DNA from: Chinchilla lanigera
Taxonomy: Eukaryota > Chordata > Mammalia > Rodentia > Chinchillidae
DNA: 64,000 nt
NCBI RefSeq assembly: GCF_000276665.1
Contig: NW_004955416.1
Coordinates: forward strand, 3,058,124-3,122,123
Direction of reading: 5' to 3'
The notes below the pieces were generated by a model. It saw only the letters and a program-made list of their open reading frames with translations, did no database searches and had not been told where the DNA came from. Below are positions 34,372 through 44,480 of this stretch, piece by piece. The translations under genes were made by a program, and so were the position numbers. The first letter of the stretch is position 1, and each line of letters starts with the position of its first letter.

Positions 34372-35010
34372 CAGAAACATGATAGAACAAGGCAACAAAA
34401 CGCCTCCAAAAACACCCCCAGAGCTACTCCATGGACCATTTACCTGAAGAATAGCATAAGGTACACACTTCAGTTACTCAATAGGATAACAGAGGAGGAT
34501 AGAAAACTGATCAAAGAGGTAATTAGTGGGATCACAGAAGATATAACTAAACAGATAATGGACATAATAACCAAAGCAATCCAGAAGCATTCAGAAAACA
34601 CAAATAAAATGCTAGCTGAGTTAAATAAAATCACACAAAACATAAAGGACCAGTTTAACAACGAGTTAAAGTCTATGAAAAAGTTTGAGTCAAAAACCAG
34701 GAGATAAAAAAATTATATTGAAAGTACAGACTGCAGAAGTGTACAATGTGAAGATGGAATTTAAGAAATGAAAGACATTGATGCATTCAAAGATCAGCTA
34801 CTCAAAGACACCTTAAAAGTAACAAGAGAGGGGGCTGAGGATTTAGCTTATTGGCACAGCACCTGCCTGGCAAGTGTAAGGTCACGAATTTGATTCCTGT
34901 TACCAGAAAAAAAATAAAAAGTAACAAGAGAAAATGAAAACTGGATCCTCCACCTGCTAGATGTCACAAAGAAGATGAAGAGTAATTAGAATAAGTAAGA
35001 AATCAGTAGA
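34372..35010 (+). pseudogene. L1 ORF1-like remnant, frameshifted and split by a SINE
   Basis: An ATG at 34379 opens a short frame with a proline-rich stretch (NKTPPKTPPELLHG) that stops after about 23 codons. In another frame, 34471-34707 gives a continuous, charged, heptad-like helix: NRITEEDRKLIKEV, ITEDITKQIMDIITKA, KMLAELNKITQNIKDQ, then a TAA at 34705-34707. A basic/proline N-terminus followed by a long coiled coil is the layout of L1 ORF1p, the RNA-binding trimer. The RNA-recognition and C-terminal domains are not seen. An ID SINE interrupts the right part. Assignment is by layout, not by a direct match. Confidence 0.45.
34829..34916 (+). repeat. ID/BC1-like SINE inserted in L1-like sequence
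   Basis: Plus-strand ID element, GGGGCTGAGGATTTAGCTTA head, GCCTGGCAAGTGTAAGGTCA, and a short A-rich tail. A perfect 14-bp duplication, AAAAGTAACAAGAG, flanks it at 34815-34828 and 34917-34930. It is slightly more diverged than the copies at 10987 and 18397. Confidence 0.92.
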
Positions 35011-35539
35011 CAAAAGTGGTTTCATAATACTCCCAGTTACCACGATACAAGAGCTTTATGAGAAAAAAATGGTCTGAGCACTGCCACTTACATTATATTT
35101 GTATGCTTAGAAGATCATACGTGGTAGTCAACTTCCTCCCTCCAAAACACACACACATACCAGGGAATTCTGCAAAACATGTGCCTTTGTTCCACATACA
35201 TATTCAAATAAGTTTTGAAAAAAAGATAAATATTACTTCCAGGTCTGTGTCTGAATGTGTGTGTGTGTGTGTGTGTATGTAAATATATATGTATATCTAC
35301 ATATATGTATCAGATATTTTTGAATAGTCTACCATCTGAGAGAAATATCCTGTAGCTAAAATTTGTTAGACTTATTTAGCTCGTTCATATGTTAATGTGA
35401 GCAAAATTTGAGTGTGTCACATATATTAAATTTGATAAATTCCAGCATCTTTCATAAAAATGTCACTACTATTTTCATATTTGATTTGTACTTGCCTCAT
35501 AGCTCTTTGATAGTTATTTGCTAATTCAGGTATACTCTT
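35011..35539. other. Unique sequence with a short (TG)n
   Basis: A TG run of about 11 units lies at 35256-35277 and is followed by an AT-rich tail (35278-35310). Nothing else recognised. Confidence 0.5.
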
Positions 35540-35770
35540 TTTATTTACACTTTATTTTAAAGAGAATTAAAGAAATCAATAACTAAATAAGAACAGCATA
35601 GACAAAAACAAAACAAAGCACAAACAATAAAAATGATACAAGGTTTCAAAAACATGATAAGAATTAACAGTGGCTGTTATGTCACATATTGTTATCTTCA
35701 ATGAAGTTGCTCAGATTACCAGATGTGAGAATGCAAGATTGATCAAACTGTTAAAGAGAATAAAAAAACA
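35540..35770 (-). mobile_element. L1 3' UTR fragment, antisense
   Basis: The reverse complement of 35630-35740 matches 23730-23825 in order: GGTAATCTGAGCAACTTC / GATAATCTGAGCAACTAC, then GAAGATAACAATATG in both, then TTGTATCATTTTTATTGTTT / CTGTATCATTTTTATTGTTT. This defines a long L1 3' UTR type. Only the UTR is present here. Confidence 0.75.
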
Positions 35771-36770
35771 TGAGAAGCATTCTTTAGAAACTACATAGAT
35801 GTGGATTTTATTTTGTAGATTGAATTTGATAGTTGCTATTTTAGTGGGCGAGTCCGTCTATTTAGTGTAATGACAGTATGATTAATTTTTGCCTCTCATT
35901 TCATGTTATGTGTTTATTTAAACTTGTTTTCCTCGTTTTTAATTTTTCATGTTTTCATAGATTTGATGAATTTACTCTATTTGCTGTCTATGGCTAATGC
36001 AGAAATTCTTCTGTTTTTTCCATTTAATTGATGGTTGCATTTCCTTCCTAGATCTCATATTCATGCACATCTATTTTGGGAACAAGGTACCATTTCACTA
36101 AGTTAGATTCCCTATTTTTCTTTGGCTCTTCATCCTTCTACAAAGTGGAACAGTTGGGACAATTTTATGTTTCCCATCCAGTTCCACCCTACCTGTTCCT
36201 ACCAAGATTTGGAACATTTATTTCCTCCTCTTCTTACCCTAGGCCAGTGGCTAAATTCGATTAGTTTAGTACTGTTCTGTGATGTTGTTCTGGACAACAT
36301 ATTTTTGGTTCTGTTCTCAGTTTCAAAAGACAATAGACATCCATATTACATGTCCTTGTTACCTTGTAACATCTATCACTGTCTCCATCTCCTATTTGAA
36401 ATCTACTATTTATCATGGCTCCTTTTCCTCATCTGTCCTCATCATGAATTCTCATTTGTTAAAATCTTGACTTACTTATTCATTTATTTATTCACTTATT
36501 TTTAATATCAAGCAACTAGGTGATTACTCACTGATTTACTGACTAAAATTATTTGTGCTTTGGGTATGGGACAAACTTTTTTTCAATTGGCAATTTCTAA
36601 TTGAAACTCCACTAGCTTCAAATGTGAATGAGAAGTATGAGAACTGTCTGATTAGATTTTATTTATTGTTAATCTCTTTTTGTCTTGATGTGATTTCTAT
36701 ATTTATATTTATAGTTCAATAACCAACAAAATCGTAAGATATCTAGTAACAAACAAAACAAAAAATGTGT
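35771..36770. other. Unique sequence
   Basis: A 127-codon plus-strand frame (36122-36505) is Phe/Leu/His-rich without a domain or signal; T-rich sequence explains it. A TTTATTCA-like repeat occurs at 36475-36500. No gene recognised. Confidence 0.4.
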
Positions 36771-36773
36771 AGC

Positions 36774-36806
36774 ATATATATGTGTGTGTGTATATATATA
36801 TACACA
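36774..36806. repeat. (TATA)/(TGTG) microsatellite
   Basis: Compound TA-TG-TA run, about 30 bp. Read on the minus strand it produces the Tyr/Thr/His repeat in a short chance frame. Confidence 0.8.
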
Positions 36807-36990
36807 GCATGCCAACATGCTACTAACTGGAAATATTGTACTAAAATACAATAAATGGAAAGGGATTTTTTTCCATATTGTGTAGAAAGACCTGATGATC
36901 TAGGTATCAGTTGTTTTTTAAATGAGCTATATCTTTAATGTGATCTAAGTAATTTTTTGGCATGCAGACAATAAAATTTAAAAGATACTT

Positions 36991-37158
36991 CTGAGCCAGG
37001 CATGGTGGCACACGCCTGTAATCCCAGCACTTGGGAGGCAGAGTCAGGAGGATCACTGAGAGTTTGCAATCAGCCTGGGCTGCAAAATGAGCTCAAGGCC
37101 AGCCTGAACTGCATAGCGAGACCCTGTCCCAAAAAGACAAAAAATTAAATAAAGAAAA
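36991..37158 (+). repeat. B1-like (7SL-derived) SINE, well preserved
   Basis: Clear 7SL order: GCCAGGCATGGTGGCACACG, CCTGTAATCCCAGCACTTGG, GAGGCAGAGTCAGGAGGATC, an AGCCTGGGCTGCAAAATGAG insertion-like segment, GCTCAAGGCCAGCCTGAACT and GCGAGACCCTGTCCC with an A-rich tail. AGATACTT repeats flank it: AAAAGATACTTCTGAG on the left and AAAAGATACTTTTGAA on the right (36980 and 37156), a likely target duplication. It has a longer middle than murine B1 because of the CAGCCTGGGCTGCAAAATGA block. Confidence 0.93.
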
Positions 37159-37469
37159 GATACTTTTGAAAACAAACTTATGAATAGTCAAGAACATTCA
37201 TAAATAGAAAAGCCAAAGGTTGCTTTGTGTCCTGCTACATGTCAGAGCACGTCATGGTACAATATTCAAGCTCTTAGGCATTGAAATGAATGTGTGCATG
37301 AATCAGTGGGGCAGAATAAATATTCAGCAACCAATCGCAGTACAACAGATACATAATAAATGCGGCATTGGGTATCAACAGGGAAAGGCGGTGTAATCAC
37401 GGAGCTGAGACCGTGACGTGAGTAACTTTCAAGTTGTTCATTTCCTGCCTTTCAACAAGACAAATTTGA

Positions 37470-38400
37470 AAGAGATGGAGAGATTTAAATGAAAAATTTA
37501 AAACCATTAAGTTATTAGAAGAAAGTAGAGATTTTAAAAATCTGAGTGAAGAAGATAATTCTAAATGTGACACACAATTTAGAAACTTAAGTGAGTTCAT
37601 AAGTTTGCATTAAAATATGCATGGGAAAAGCATCATGGTGTGTTCAAAAGACAAATAATAAGCTGAACAAAAAGTAATTTGTAAACACAAATTATATTGT
37701 TGAGTAAGGGATAATATTTTTAATATATAAAGAATTCATGAAATTAATGACAAAATTACCAGCAACCTAATAGAATGGTATGAGAAAAATATTAATAATT
37801 TACTGAAAAGATAATACAAATGGTGCTTTAAAATATTTTTAAAAGCTTACTCTCATTCATAATAATAGAAATACTATTAAAACTATAATGTGCTACTTTG
37901 TATAATGTGTTATACATCCAAATATTGGTGATAATATAGGGAAATAAATATTTTCATGAATCATTTTTGCATAAGTCTAAATTGCTGTAATTTCTATGGT
38001 GGGCCTTTAGCAATATATCATAAGTTTAAAATACTCATATCTTCTAAAAAATGTTTATTAGTACATGACTCTGCAATTCTACTTCTAGAAATGTGTTCCA
38101 AAACATATTTATGCAAATGAGACCACAAAACTAATATTCATTGTACTATTATATAAAAAATTGGAATCAACCTTAATATTAATGAGTAGATAAATAGACT
38201 ATATAGTAATATGTAGAAAATCATGTAGTCCTAAAATAGCATATTTTGATATGACACGATCATACAGATATATTACTGAGTGAAAAAAGATTTAGAATGG
38301 AATGTACGTTATTATAGATGAATGCATTTATTTTATATTGTCCTGTATATTGCTTAAAATTGGCTCAAAATAAAAAACTATCCAAGGTGGCTGCATTCAG
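37470..38400 (+). mobile_element. Old L1M-type LINE, ORF2 3' region
   Basis: Diverged, AT-rich copy in L1 order: AATTAATGACAAAATTACC; AACTATAATGTGCTACTTTG; GTGGGCCTTTAGCAATATAT; CTGCAATTCTACTTCTAGAA (family pattern CAGCAATTCCACTTCTAGGA); TTGGAATCAACCTTAATATT; and TACTGAGTGAAAAAAGATTT. That is the end of ORF2. Nearly all frames are broken. Confidence 0.7.
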
Positions 38401-38429
38401 GGAGTGGAGCTAATGGGCTGAGGAATGGA

Positions 38430-38860
38430 GGTGACTTCTAGATGGTCTCAACAACAAGAATTTATTTTCTTGTATTTCTAGAGACAGGCCTCCAAGATCA
38501 AGGTGCCAGCAGGTTTGGCTCTTTCTGAGTCCTCTCTGGTTTCTCACTCGGTGCAACCTCATGTTTTTTCCTCTTTGTGTAGGGATCATTAGATATCCCT
38601 TGTTTTCAGATTTCCTATTTTTTTTTTCCTTCCAGTACCAGAAATCGAACTCACGACCTTGCTTTTGCCAGGCAGGCGCTGTGCCGCTGAGCTAAATCCC
38701 CAGCCCAGATTTCCTTTTTTAATAAGGATACCAGTCAGACTGGATTATGACTCACTGTGCAATCTTCGTTTTACTGCAATCATGTATTTAACAGGCTTAT
38801 TTCAAAGTGTTGTCACATTCTGAGGTACTGGGGTTCAGGGATTTAATATATAAATATAAT
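38430..38860 (-). mobile_element. MLT1-type MaLR LTR, antisense, split by a SINE
   Basis: Plus-strand order is the reverse complement of MLT1: CAACAACAAGAATTTATTTT, CCAAGATCAAGGTGCCAGCA, TCTTTCTGAGTCCTCTCTGG, (SINE), AATAAGGATACCAGTCAGAC, then CACATTCTGAGGTACTGGGG. Each block matches MLT1 (e.g. TCACATTCTGAGGTACTGGG). An ID SINE interrupts it, so the LTR is older. Confidence 0.82.
38617..38705 (-). repeat. ID/BC1-like SINE inside an MLT1 LTR
   Basis: Complete minus-strand ID element. The 10-bp duplication CAGATTTCCT lies at 38607-38616 and 38706-38715. The joint reads GGTACTGGAAGG-like on the minus strand, a variant of the family GGTACCGG. Confidence 0.92.
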
Positions 38861-40979
38861 ATATTTAATATATGAGAGACATAATTCTGGGAATGATAAA
38901 GGGAGATTTACTTTTTCTTATATTCCCATTTTTTTGGTATTTGTATCATAGGATGTTATACTGTGTGAAAAATAAGTGACCGCAGAATGATCTTGTAATA
39001 CTTTTGCATCAAGCTGAAAATTTAAATGGCTGTTAGTCCAGCAGTGAAGGACTCAGTACAATTTCATATGACAGATAACTTTGTTGTTAAAATAAATTTA
39101 AATACAGCTGTGTGTCAGTGTAGGCAAATATATGCTTGGATTCGTAAAAGCTCTTTACTTTATCAAAGTATTCACTATATGATTCCCTTAAAGAAAAACC
39201 TTTGAGTATGATTCACTTTACAGACATTTCAAAATATTTTATTGCATAAAATGAGAATTACACCTGAATATTTTTATTAATTTAGCAATTTAGTACTGCC
39301 AACATAATAAAACAAGCTTTTCATGTAGAACAATTTCCATTCTTTGACATTCTATTCTCCTTTGAGTTTCACAGGTTATGTATCTATTTAATGGTGAATT
39401 CACACTTACATTTCAATAGAATTTAAAATGGAAGGAATGGAAATACTCTTAATGCAGTAGCCATAAAAAGGCAGTTGTATATATTACTTACAGATATTGC
39501 ATATTTACCATGATAATCTAAAATCTACATGCTTCCTCTGAGATTTTAAGAAACAGTGTGAATAGCCATCATTCTGGGTTAAATATAGTCTTGTCTCTAG
39601 ACAGGAGGACAAGGAGGTAATTCTCAAGATCCCACTGAGCCTTGCGATTACTGTAGCAACAGTTCTAAAATAAACACAAAAGCGACAGTCTCTGTAAAAC
39701 TTGATATATAATTAGAAATTTTTATAAAGGTGAGTACCAAATGTTTCATCTATTACAATGATTTGCTTTTAAAGGTCAGTGTAGAACTACATTGTTAATG
39801 AAAGGACTGTCTTGTCAGAATGTATCTATTACTTGCTGACTTTTCACCATGTGTCTTTAAAATTTAGAATCCTATGTCAAAGAATTAAAGAAATGTCTAT
39901 GTCATTTTATCTGGCCATGTACTATTCAGCACGTTTCACTGAAAATGTGGTTTGTGAGAGAATTTGTTTACAAAAGGTCTTCTTAGGTCTGATATGGTAT
40001 CTATCTTTAGAAACACACATTTTAAAGCAAGTATAAAATGTCTTCCCTTAAAAACTTTGGTCTTTAAGGAGACTGGTTGGGAACACTGAGTCTTGCAGAG
40101 CTCCTTTGCAAACACACAAATACATGGCCCGTCTCTCTCTTTACTGAAGTGCCTCTATCTCACACTTGATGAGCTTGTTTGTAAGGCTGTAGTAGAAAAC
40201 TGGATGAAGTGTTCTGACAGTAGATATACATTTTTACTTAACTATTAGCTAGATAAGGCTCCATGAATTTTAGACTAAAGTACAAGTGAAATCACAAATT
40301 ATAATGCTTTTAGTACATGTTTGCTTTAACTTGAAATGTCTGGTGGCAGAATCCTTCTTTAGGGAGAAATATCTTCCCCGATGTCTGTGGAATCATACTA
40401 ATTGTTAAGAACCCAATTAGAAAGGCAAATAACTTTGACTTTCATTAAATGACACCAGTACCACTAGTTTATTATAGTGCAACCATGTTGCTAGAGGATA
40501 TTGCTACAATTTAACCATGCCTTAACCATGTTTATTTTTGTCATAGTCTGTTATATTACAATAGATCACATTTCTTGAATTCTACAAATAAAAATAATAT
40601 ATAAGGTCAAATACTTCAAAATGCTGTGCCTGACTATGGTCAGCCTGAGGCCCAAACTAATATGTTCAGGTTCAACAAATATTCTTGTTTCTATACCATT
40701 GGTTCCGTGTGACCCCTCACTGTAAGAAATGGAGGGTTGGTATTTCTGAAAGTATTCATGCCACAGATTAGGTGAAGATTATTTGTTCCTCCAAAAGCAG
40801 CATTTTCCCATCTGCTGGCAAACAGCTTATGAATACAAACAATAGATTTTCAAACTGTCTGTTTAAAGTATAAATTTCAGTTTAAAGTATTTCATACATC
40901 ATTCTACTTCACATATAGAGTTTGCTGCTTGAAATTGTCTACTGCAACAGGAAAGGCAAAACTGTAACTACCACCCTAT

Positions 40980-40981
<2 letters not shown>
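38861..40981. other. Unique AT-rich sequence
   Basis: An ATATTTAATATAT cluster lies at 38845-38875. Short frames only. The sequence at 40070-40240 has a cleaner, less AT-rich texture but no motif I can name. No gene recognised. Confidence 0.4.
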
Positions 40982-41021
<40 letters not shown>

Positions 41022-41062
41022 GAGAGAGAGACAGAGAGACAGAGAGAGAGGGAGAGAGAATT
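40982..41062 (+). repeat. Compound (TG)n(AG)n microsatellite
   Basis: About 19 uninterrupted TG units are followed by an AG/ACAG-rich run of about 40 bp. A chance frame of Cys-Val and Glu/Arg repeats crosses it. Confidence 0.96.
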
Positions 41063-41589
41063 TTCTCTTTTCACTGTCCCCTCACTTTTCCCACTGGCTT
41101 GTTCTTCATTCCCGGGGACCCATGCGTGTGAGCGTCACTAACCCCTACCCCAGGTATCTAACTTCCAGCCATGCACTCCTCCCCCACTGAGAATGATCTT
41201 ATTTATTTTCCCCTCTCTCCAAGCATCATATGATCTGAACCTCCTTGATTATCTGAGGGAATCAGTTATGGCTCAATCCTGGTCAGTGAAAGATAGAAGT
41301 TATTTAATTGCAAATCTTTGAAAACTAAAAATAGTTAATTTTTGAGAAATCATTAGCATACTCTATGCAAAACAGAATGAGGTACTCTTTTCAGGAGTCC
41401 CTAGGACTGTGGAAATGGTCTTTTCTGGAGACTTAGGTCTGCTTTCCTGACAGCTTTGAGGTGGATTTTATGGTCTTCAGCAACTTTTTCTCCTGACCAC
41501 TGGAATAATAATGCAAATATATGGGAGATGGGCAGGCAATTGATTGATGTAAACTTACTGAGTTTCTGTGAAAAGGCCCTCTGCTCTTA
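41063..41589. other. Unique sequence
   Basis: No gene or repeat recognised. Confidence 0.4.
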
Positions 41590-41765
41590 CAGGCATGATC
41601 TTAGCTCACTCTTATAACTGTTCTAGGACTTAACTTTTTGCTTCTAAGGCTCAGTCTCATAGAGCTTACATGATATATCCGAAGTCACTGTCATTTTGTG
41701 GCAGCACAGGAGTTCCCACCCAGGTCTGAATGGATATCCATAAATTCTTTCAGTTGCATCACAGC
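41590..41765 (-). repeat. MIR-like SINE, antisense
   Basis: Antisense MIR order: TTCTAAGGCTCAGTCTCATA, GATATATCCGAAGTCACTGT, GGCAGCACAGGAGTTCCCAC, then CCAGGTCTGAATGGATATCC (family pattern GAGGCTCAG..., CCCAAGGTCAC, GGCAGAGCTGGGATTTGAAC, CCAGGTCTG). Diverged. Confidence 0.55.
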
Positions 41766-42479
41766 TGGTTCCAAGCATGTAAAACAAAAGTATGTGCAAC
41801 AAACAGCAATACCAAAACTAATTTAGAGATGCTTAAAAGTACCTAGGATATGAAAACATTAACAGAATTAGGAAGATATTTACCTCTGGCAGAAGACTAC
41901 TCCAGAGCAGGGATGTGACATTACACTTACTCCACTGTCTGAGGTCATGCTTTCAGTTTCCCTGTGTTTCAAGACGATGCACTACTCTTCCAATAGCTCT
42001 TCTTCCTTGTGTCGAGCTCTCAGCCAGGAGCTTCCCTGGGCTGCCACACTGCCACCAAAGGAGTCATAGTTGTGACAGAGTTTCTGACCATCGTGACTCT
42101 TCGTTTTGCTAAGTGCGGTCTCTCCTCACTGCAGTGAAGTTAGGCTCACTCTAAAGGAAGTGATATTCCACGAGCACTCCAAGCACCACACACAAGGGAA
42201 CACTTTAGGGTTGAGCTCTCTTGGCCGGGCCAACATGCATCTCAGTGAAGGTGAATTCTTAGTCTTAACAAGAATTTATTATAAGGAACAAGAAAAATCA
42301 CTTGAACTCCGTTGATTCGGTCCTTTTATTGGGAAATATTTTTTTGAGAAAGATAGTGAACGTAGTCTTTTCCTGTCACTGCTGCCATCGGCTGTGTTTG
42401 AAGTAGATGTTAATGTTGTGTTTACTGAGGGTCCATTTTCAGAGAGCAGCTTTCATCACCAGGCTGGAGTCCTCGTTCA
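41766..42479. other. Unique sequence
   Basis: Less AT-rich than average. Short frames at 41915-42315 have no domain. It borders the candidate regulatory block on the right. Confidence 0.4.
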
Positions 42480-42930
42480 GCATTTTTAGAGCAGTCAGGG
42501 GTGAGGTTTGGCTGCTCTCACAGCCCCATTAATAAGTGGAGACCGAGCTCTGCAGCCACCGGCCTGGCTCCCAGAACAGCTCCGATCCCAGGGCAGCAGT
42601 AAATCAGCCTTGCGTGTTTTCCTAATTTTAGGTTTGGTCTGACTTAATCCATCTAATAGGAAAAACACCTGGCCTAGTTTCACTTTTAATCTGTTCTTTA
42701 CATCAGGAACCTTATCACCCTGGGACCAGGTAGTAACAAGGGGTTGGTTCTTGTACCTGACTGGCCATGATTGCGCATGGGCCAATGTCTAATAAGGGCC
42801 TGCTTTCCATTAATGCTTTGTAGTCCTCTATAGGCTTTAATTTAAAATAAGACCTTGACATTACATTCGGTTTGGGGTTGTAAATTCTCTGATTAGTGTA
42901 AAGTCTGTGTTGTGACACATTTTGAATCAA
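42480..42930. promoter_or_regulatory. Candidate conserved non-coding element
   Basis: Repeat-free, comparatively GC-rich sequence with several retained CpGs (GACCGAGC, CACCGGCC, CTCCGATCC, TTGCGTG, TTGCGCATGG) and TAAT-type cores (CCCATTAATAAG, CCATTAATGC, GGCTTTAATTTAA). The minus-strand frames at 42495-42930 (71 and 96 codons) overlap each other in different frames and have no domain. Enhancer-like rather than coding, by texture only. Confidence 0.4.
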
Positions 42931-43634
42931 GAGGAGTTTGCTGTATAATCTGTGGGGAGGTTTTTTTTTTTGTAGTAAATTGATAAAAATGTAGGTAACA
43001 GCTTTTCTATTGATGATATTCTAAACGTTGTTTCTGAGTTGAGTTTTAACTTTATATGGCTGTATTGAGGCATAGGCGATGTTATTTTAAAGATGTATAG
43101 AAATAGATTAGAGGAAATAATAAATTATTGTCAAATGAAGTCAGTTTCATTCCTGTTTGTCTTAGGCAAACAATACAGCACAGACCTACATAATCCTTCT
43201 GAGTGGGCCTGAGAAGGACTCCACTTTAACATTTTCAACTATAGCTAGACGTAGTTCAGACTTTAGAAATCATTTAAATGAAGAGAGAACAGGGTCATTT
43301 CATTTCCAAAATAGAATTTTCCACTTTAGTTTCCTCTTGACATCTGTCTTTATTTTTCTACCTCCAGTTCTCCTTCTCGCTGATGCTCTACCTTCTAGAA
43401 TCCTTCCTCTTTTGAGAGAACTTTTAGTACAGTGCAAAGATGGATTTTCTGATTGAGCTGAGATCAATTGTTGCGAAGATATCTAGCTCTCCACTCTGCT
43501 TTCTACTGCTCTGAAGCGCTTAGAAAATCACGGACAACATGAGGTAACAAGGGACCATATAGGAATTAACTTCAAATAGCCTCGGGCCTAAAAGCTCTTC
43601 CCAAATCTACAGTATGTTAGGGGACTTCAGCTCC
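42931..43634. other. Unique sequence
   Basis: No gene or repeat recognised. The right part (43540-43634) belongs to the same clean block as the hairpin that follows. Confidence 0.4.
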
Positions 43635-43724
43635 CCAAAGTAATGTAAGCTGTTTATGCACTCCTGCCTCTGCATTCCTTTTAACTGGGGCCTGAGGAGG
43701 AGTGCATAAGCAACATTACTTCGG
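43635..43724 (+). ncRNA. Candidate stem-loop, miRNA-precursor-like
   Basis: The left arm AAGTAATGT...GC...TTATGCACTCCT...CCTC (43638-43670) pairs with the right arm GAGGAGGAGTGCATAAGCAACATTACTT (43694-43721). Pairing is 9 bp, a small internal loop, 2 bp, a 3-base bulge, 12 bp, a 1-base bulge and 4 bp, about 27 bp in all. The terminal loop is 23 bases. Two more C-G pairs extend the base. Size and bulges fit a pre-miRNA, or a palindromic DNA element. I do not recognise a known miRNA seed in it, and expression is unknown. Confidence 0.35.
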
Positions 43725-44234
43725 CAAGCAGGAATTAATTATTGAAATCAATTATTGTGACTTTCCGATGGCTGCAGTCAGTCCTCGGTGAGTTGACATA
43801 AAGAATACTTGTCTCAATGGCTGTCTCTGCAAAACGAGATTGAAATAAATCAAAAAGAAAAAGGACTGACTTTCAGCTTGGTTCTATTTCATCTCTTAGG
43901 ATTTCTCAAAAACTTTTCTATTCAGGAGTTTATACAAGAAAAAAAACCTGTTTTATTCCATGGATGGAAGATGATATTTTATACATTGCAAAAGGATTTT
44001 TCTCATCACACATAGCTTGGTTTTGGATTTCTGCCACATATAACTATTAAAACTGATTTGAAAATGACTCTAGACTTGCCAGTGTTGGTACTGTCTGAAG
44101 GCTGAATCAGTATCTCTTAAATGTTCATGAGCTATCTAGTTTATTGCGTTTCAAAAATCATTTACATAAAAAGAGACTGGGGTCATTTGTTTTGCAAAAT
44201 ACTATCCAGTATTTTTTTGTAGCTGCCTAAATGG
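43725..44234. other. Unique sequence
   Basis: Begins with a TAATTATTG-rich patch (43735-43757: GGAATTAATTATTGAAATC then AATTATTGTGAC) that may belong to the candidate element. The rest is unremarkable. Confidence 0.4.
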
Positions 44235-44480
44235 ACTGGGACACAATGTGATGTACAAAACAGAAGCTTATTTCTCACAGTCCTTGAGGCTGGAAAGTTC
44301 ACAAGAGGGGTATGGACAGATACAGTGCCTAGGAAGGACCTTTCCTTACTGGTGCCTTCTTATTGTACCCTCACATGGTGTAAGGGGTGAGTCTTTCTGG
44401 GTTCTTTTTTATAAGAGCACTGAGCTCATTCTGGAAGGTCTTGCACTAATGACCCCAAACCCTCACAAAGGAGATTAAAA
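44235..44480 (-). mobile_element. MLT1/MaLR-like LTR fragment, antisense
   Basis: Plus-strand order: GCTTATTTCTCACAGTCCTT, GAGGCTGGAAAGTTCACAAG, GTACCCTCACATGGTGTAAG, TTATAAGAGCACTGAGCTCA, then CTAATGACCCCAAACCCTCA. This matches reversed MLT1 (TTATTTCTCACAGTTCTGG, CTGTGTCCTCACATGG, TTATAAGGGCACTAATCCC). Confidence 0.65.

Noticed and set aside
36122..36505. 127-codon Phe/Leu/His-rich frame resembling a membrane protein
   Set aside because: T-rich sequence gives hydrophobic codons by default; overlapping frames in the same strand are equally hydrophobic.
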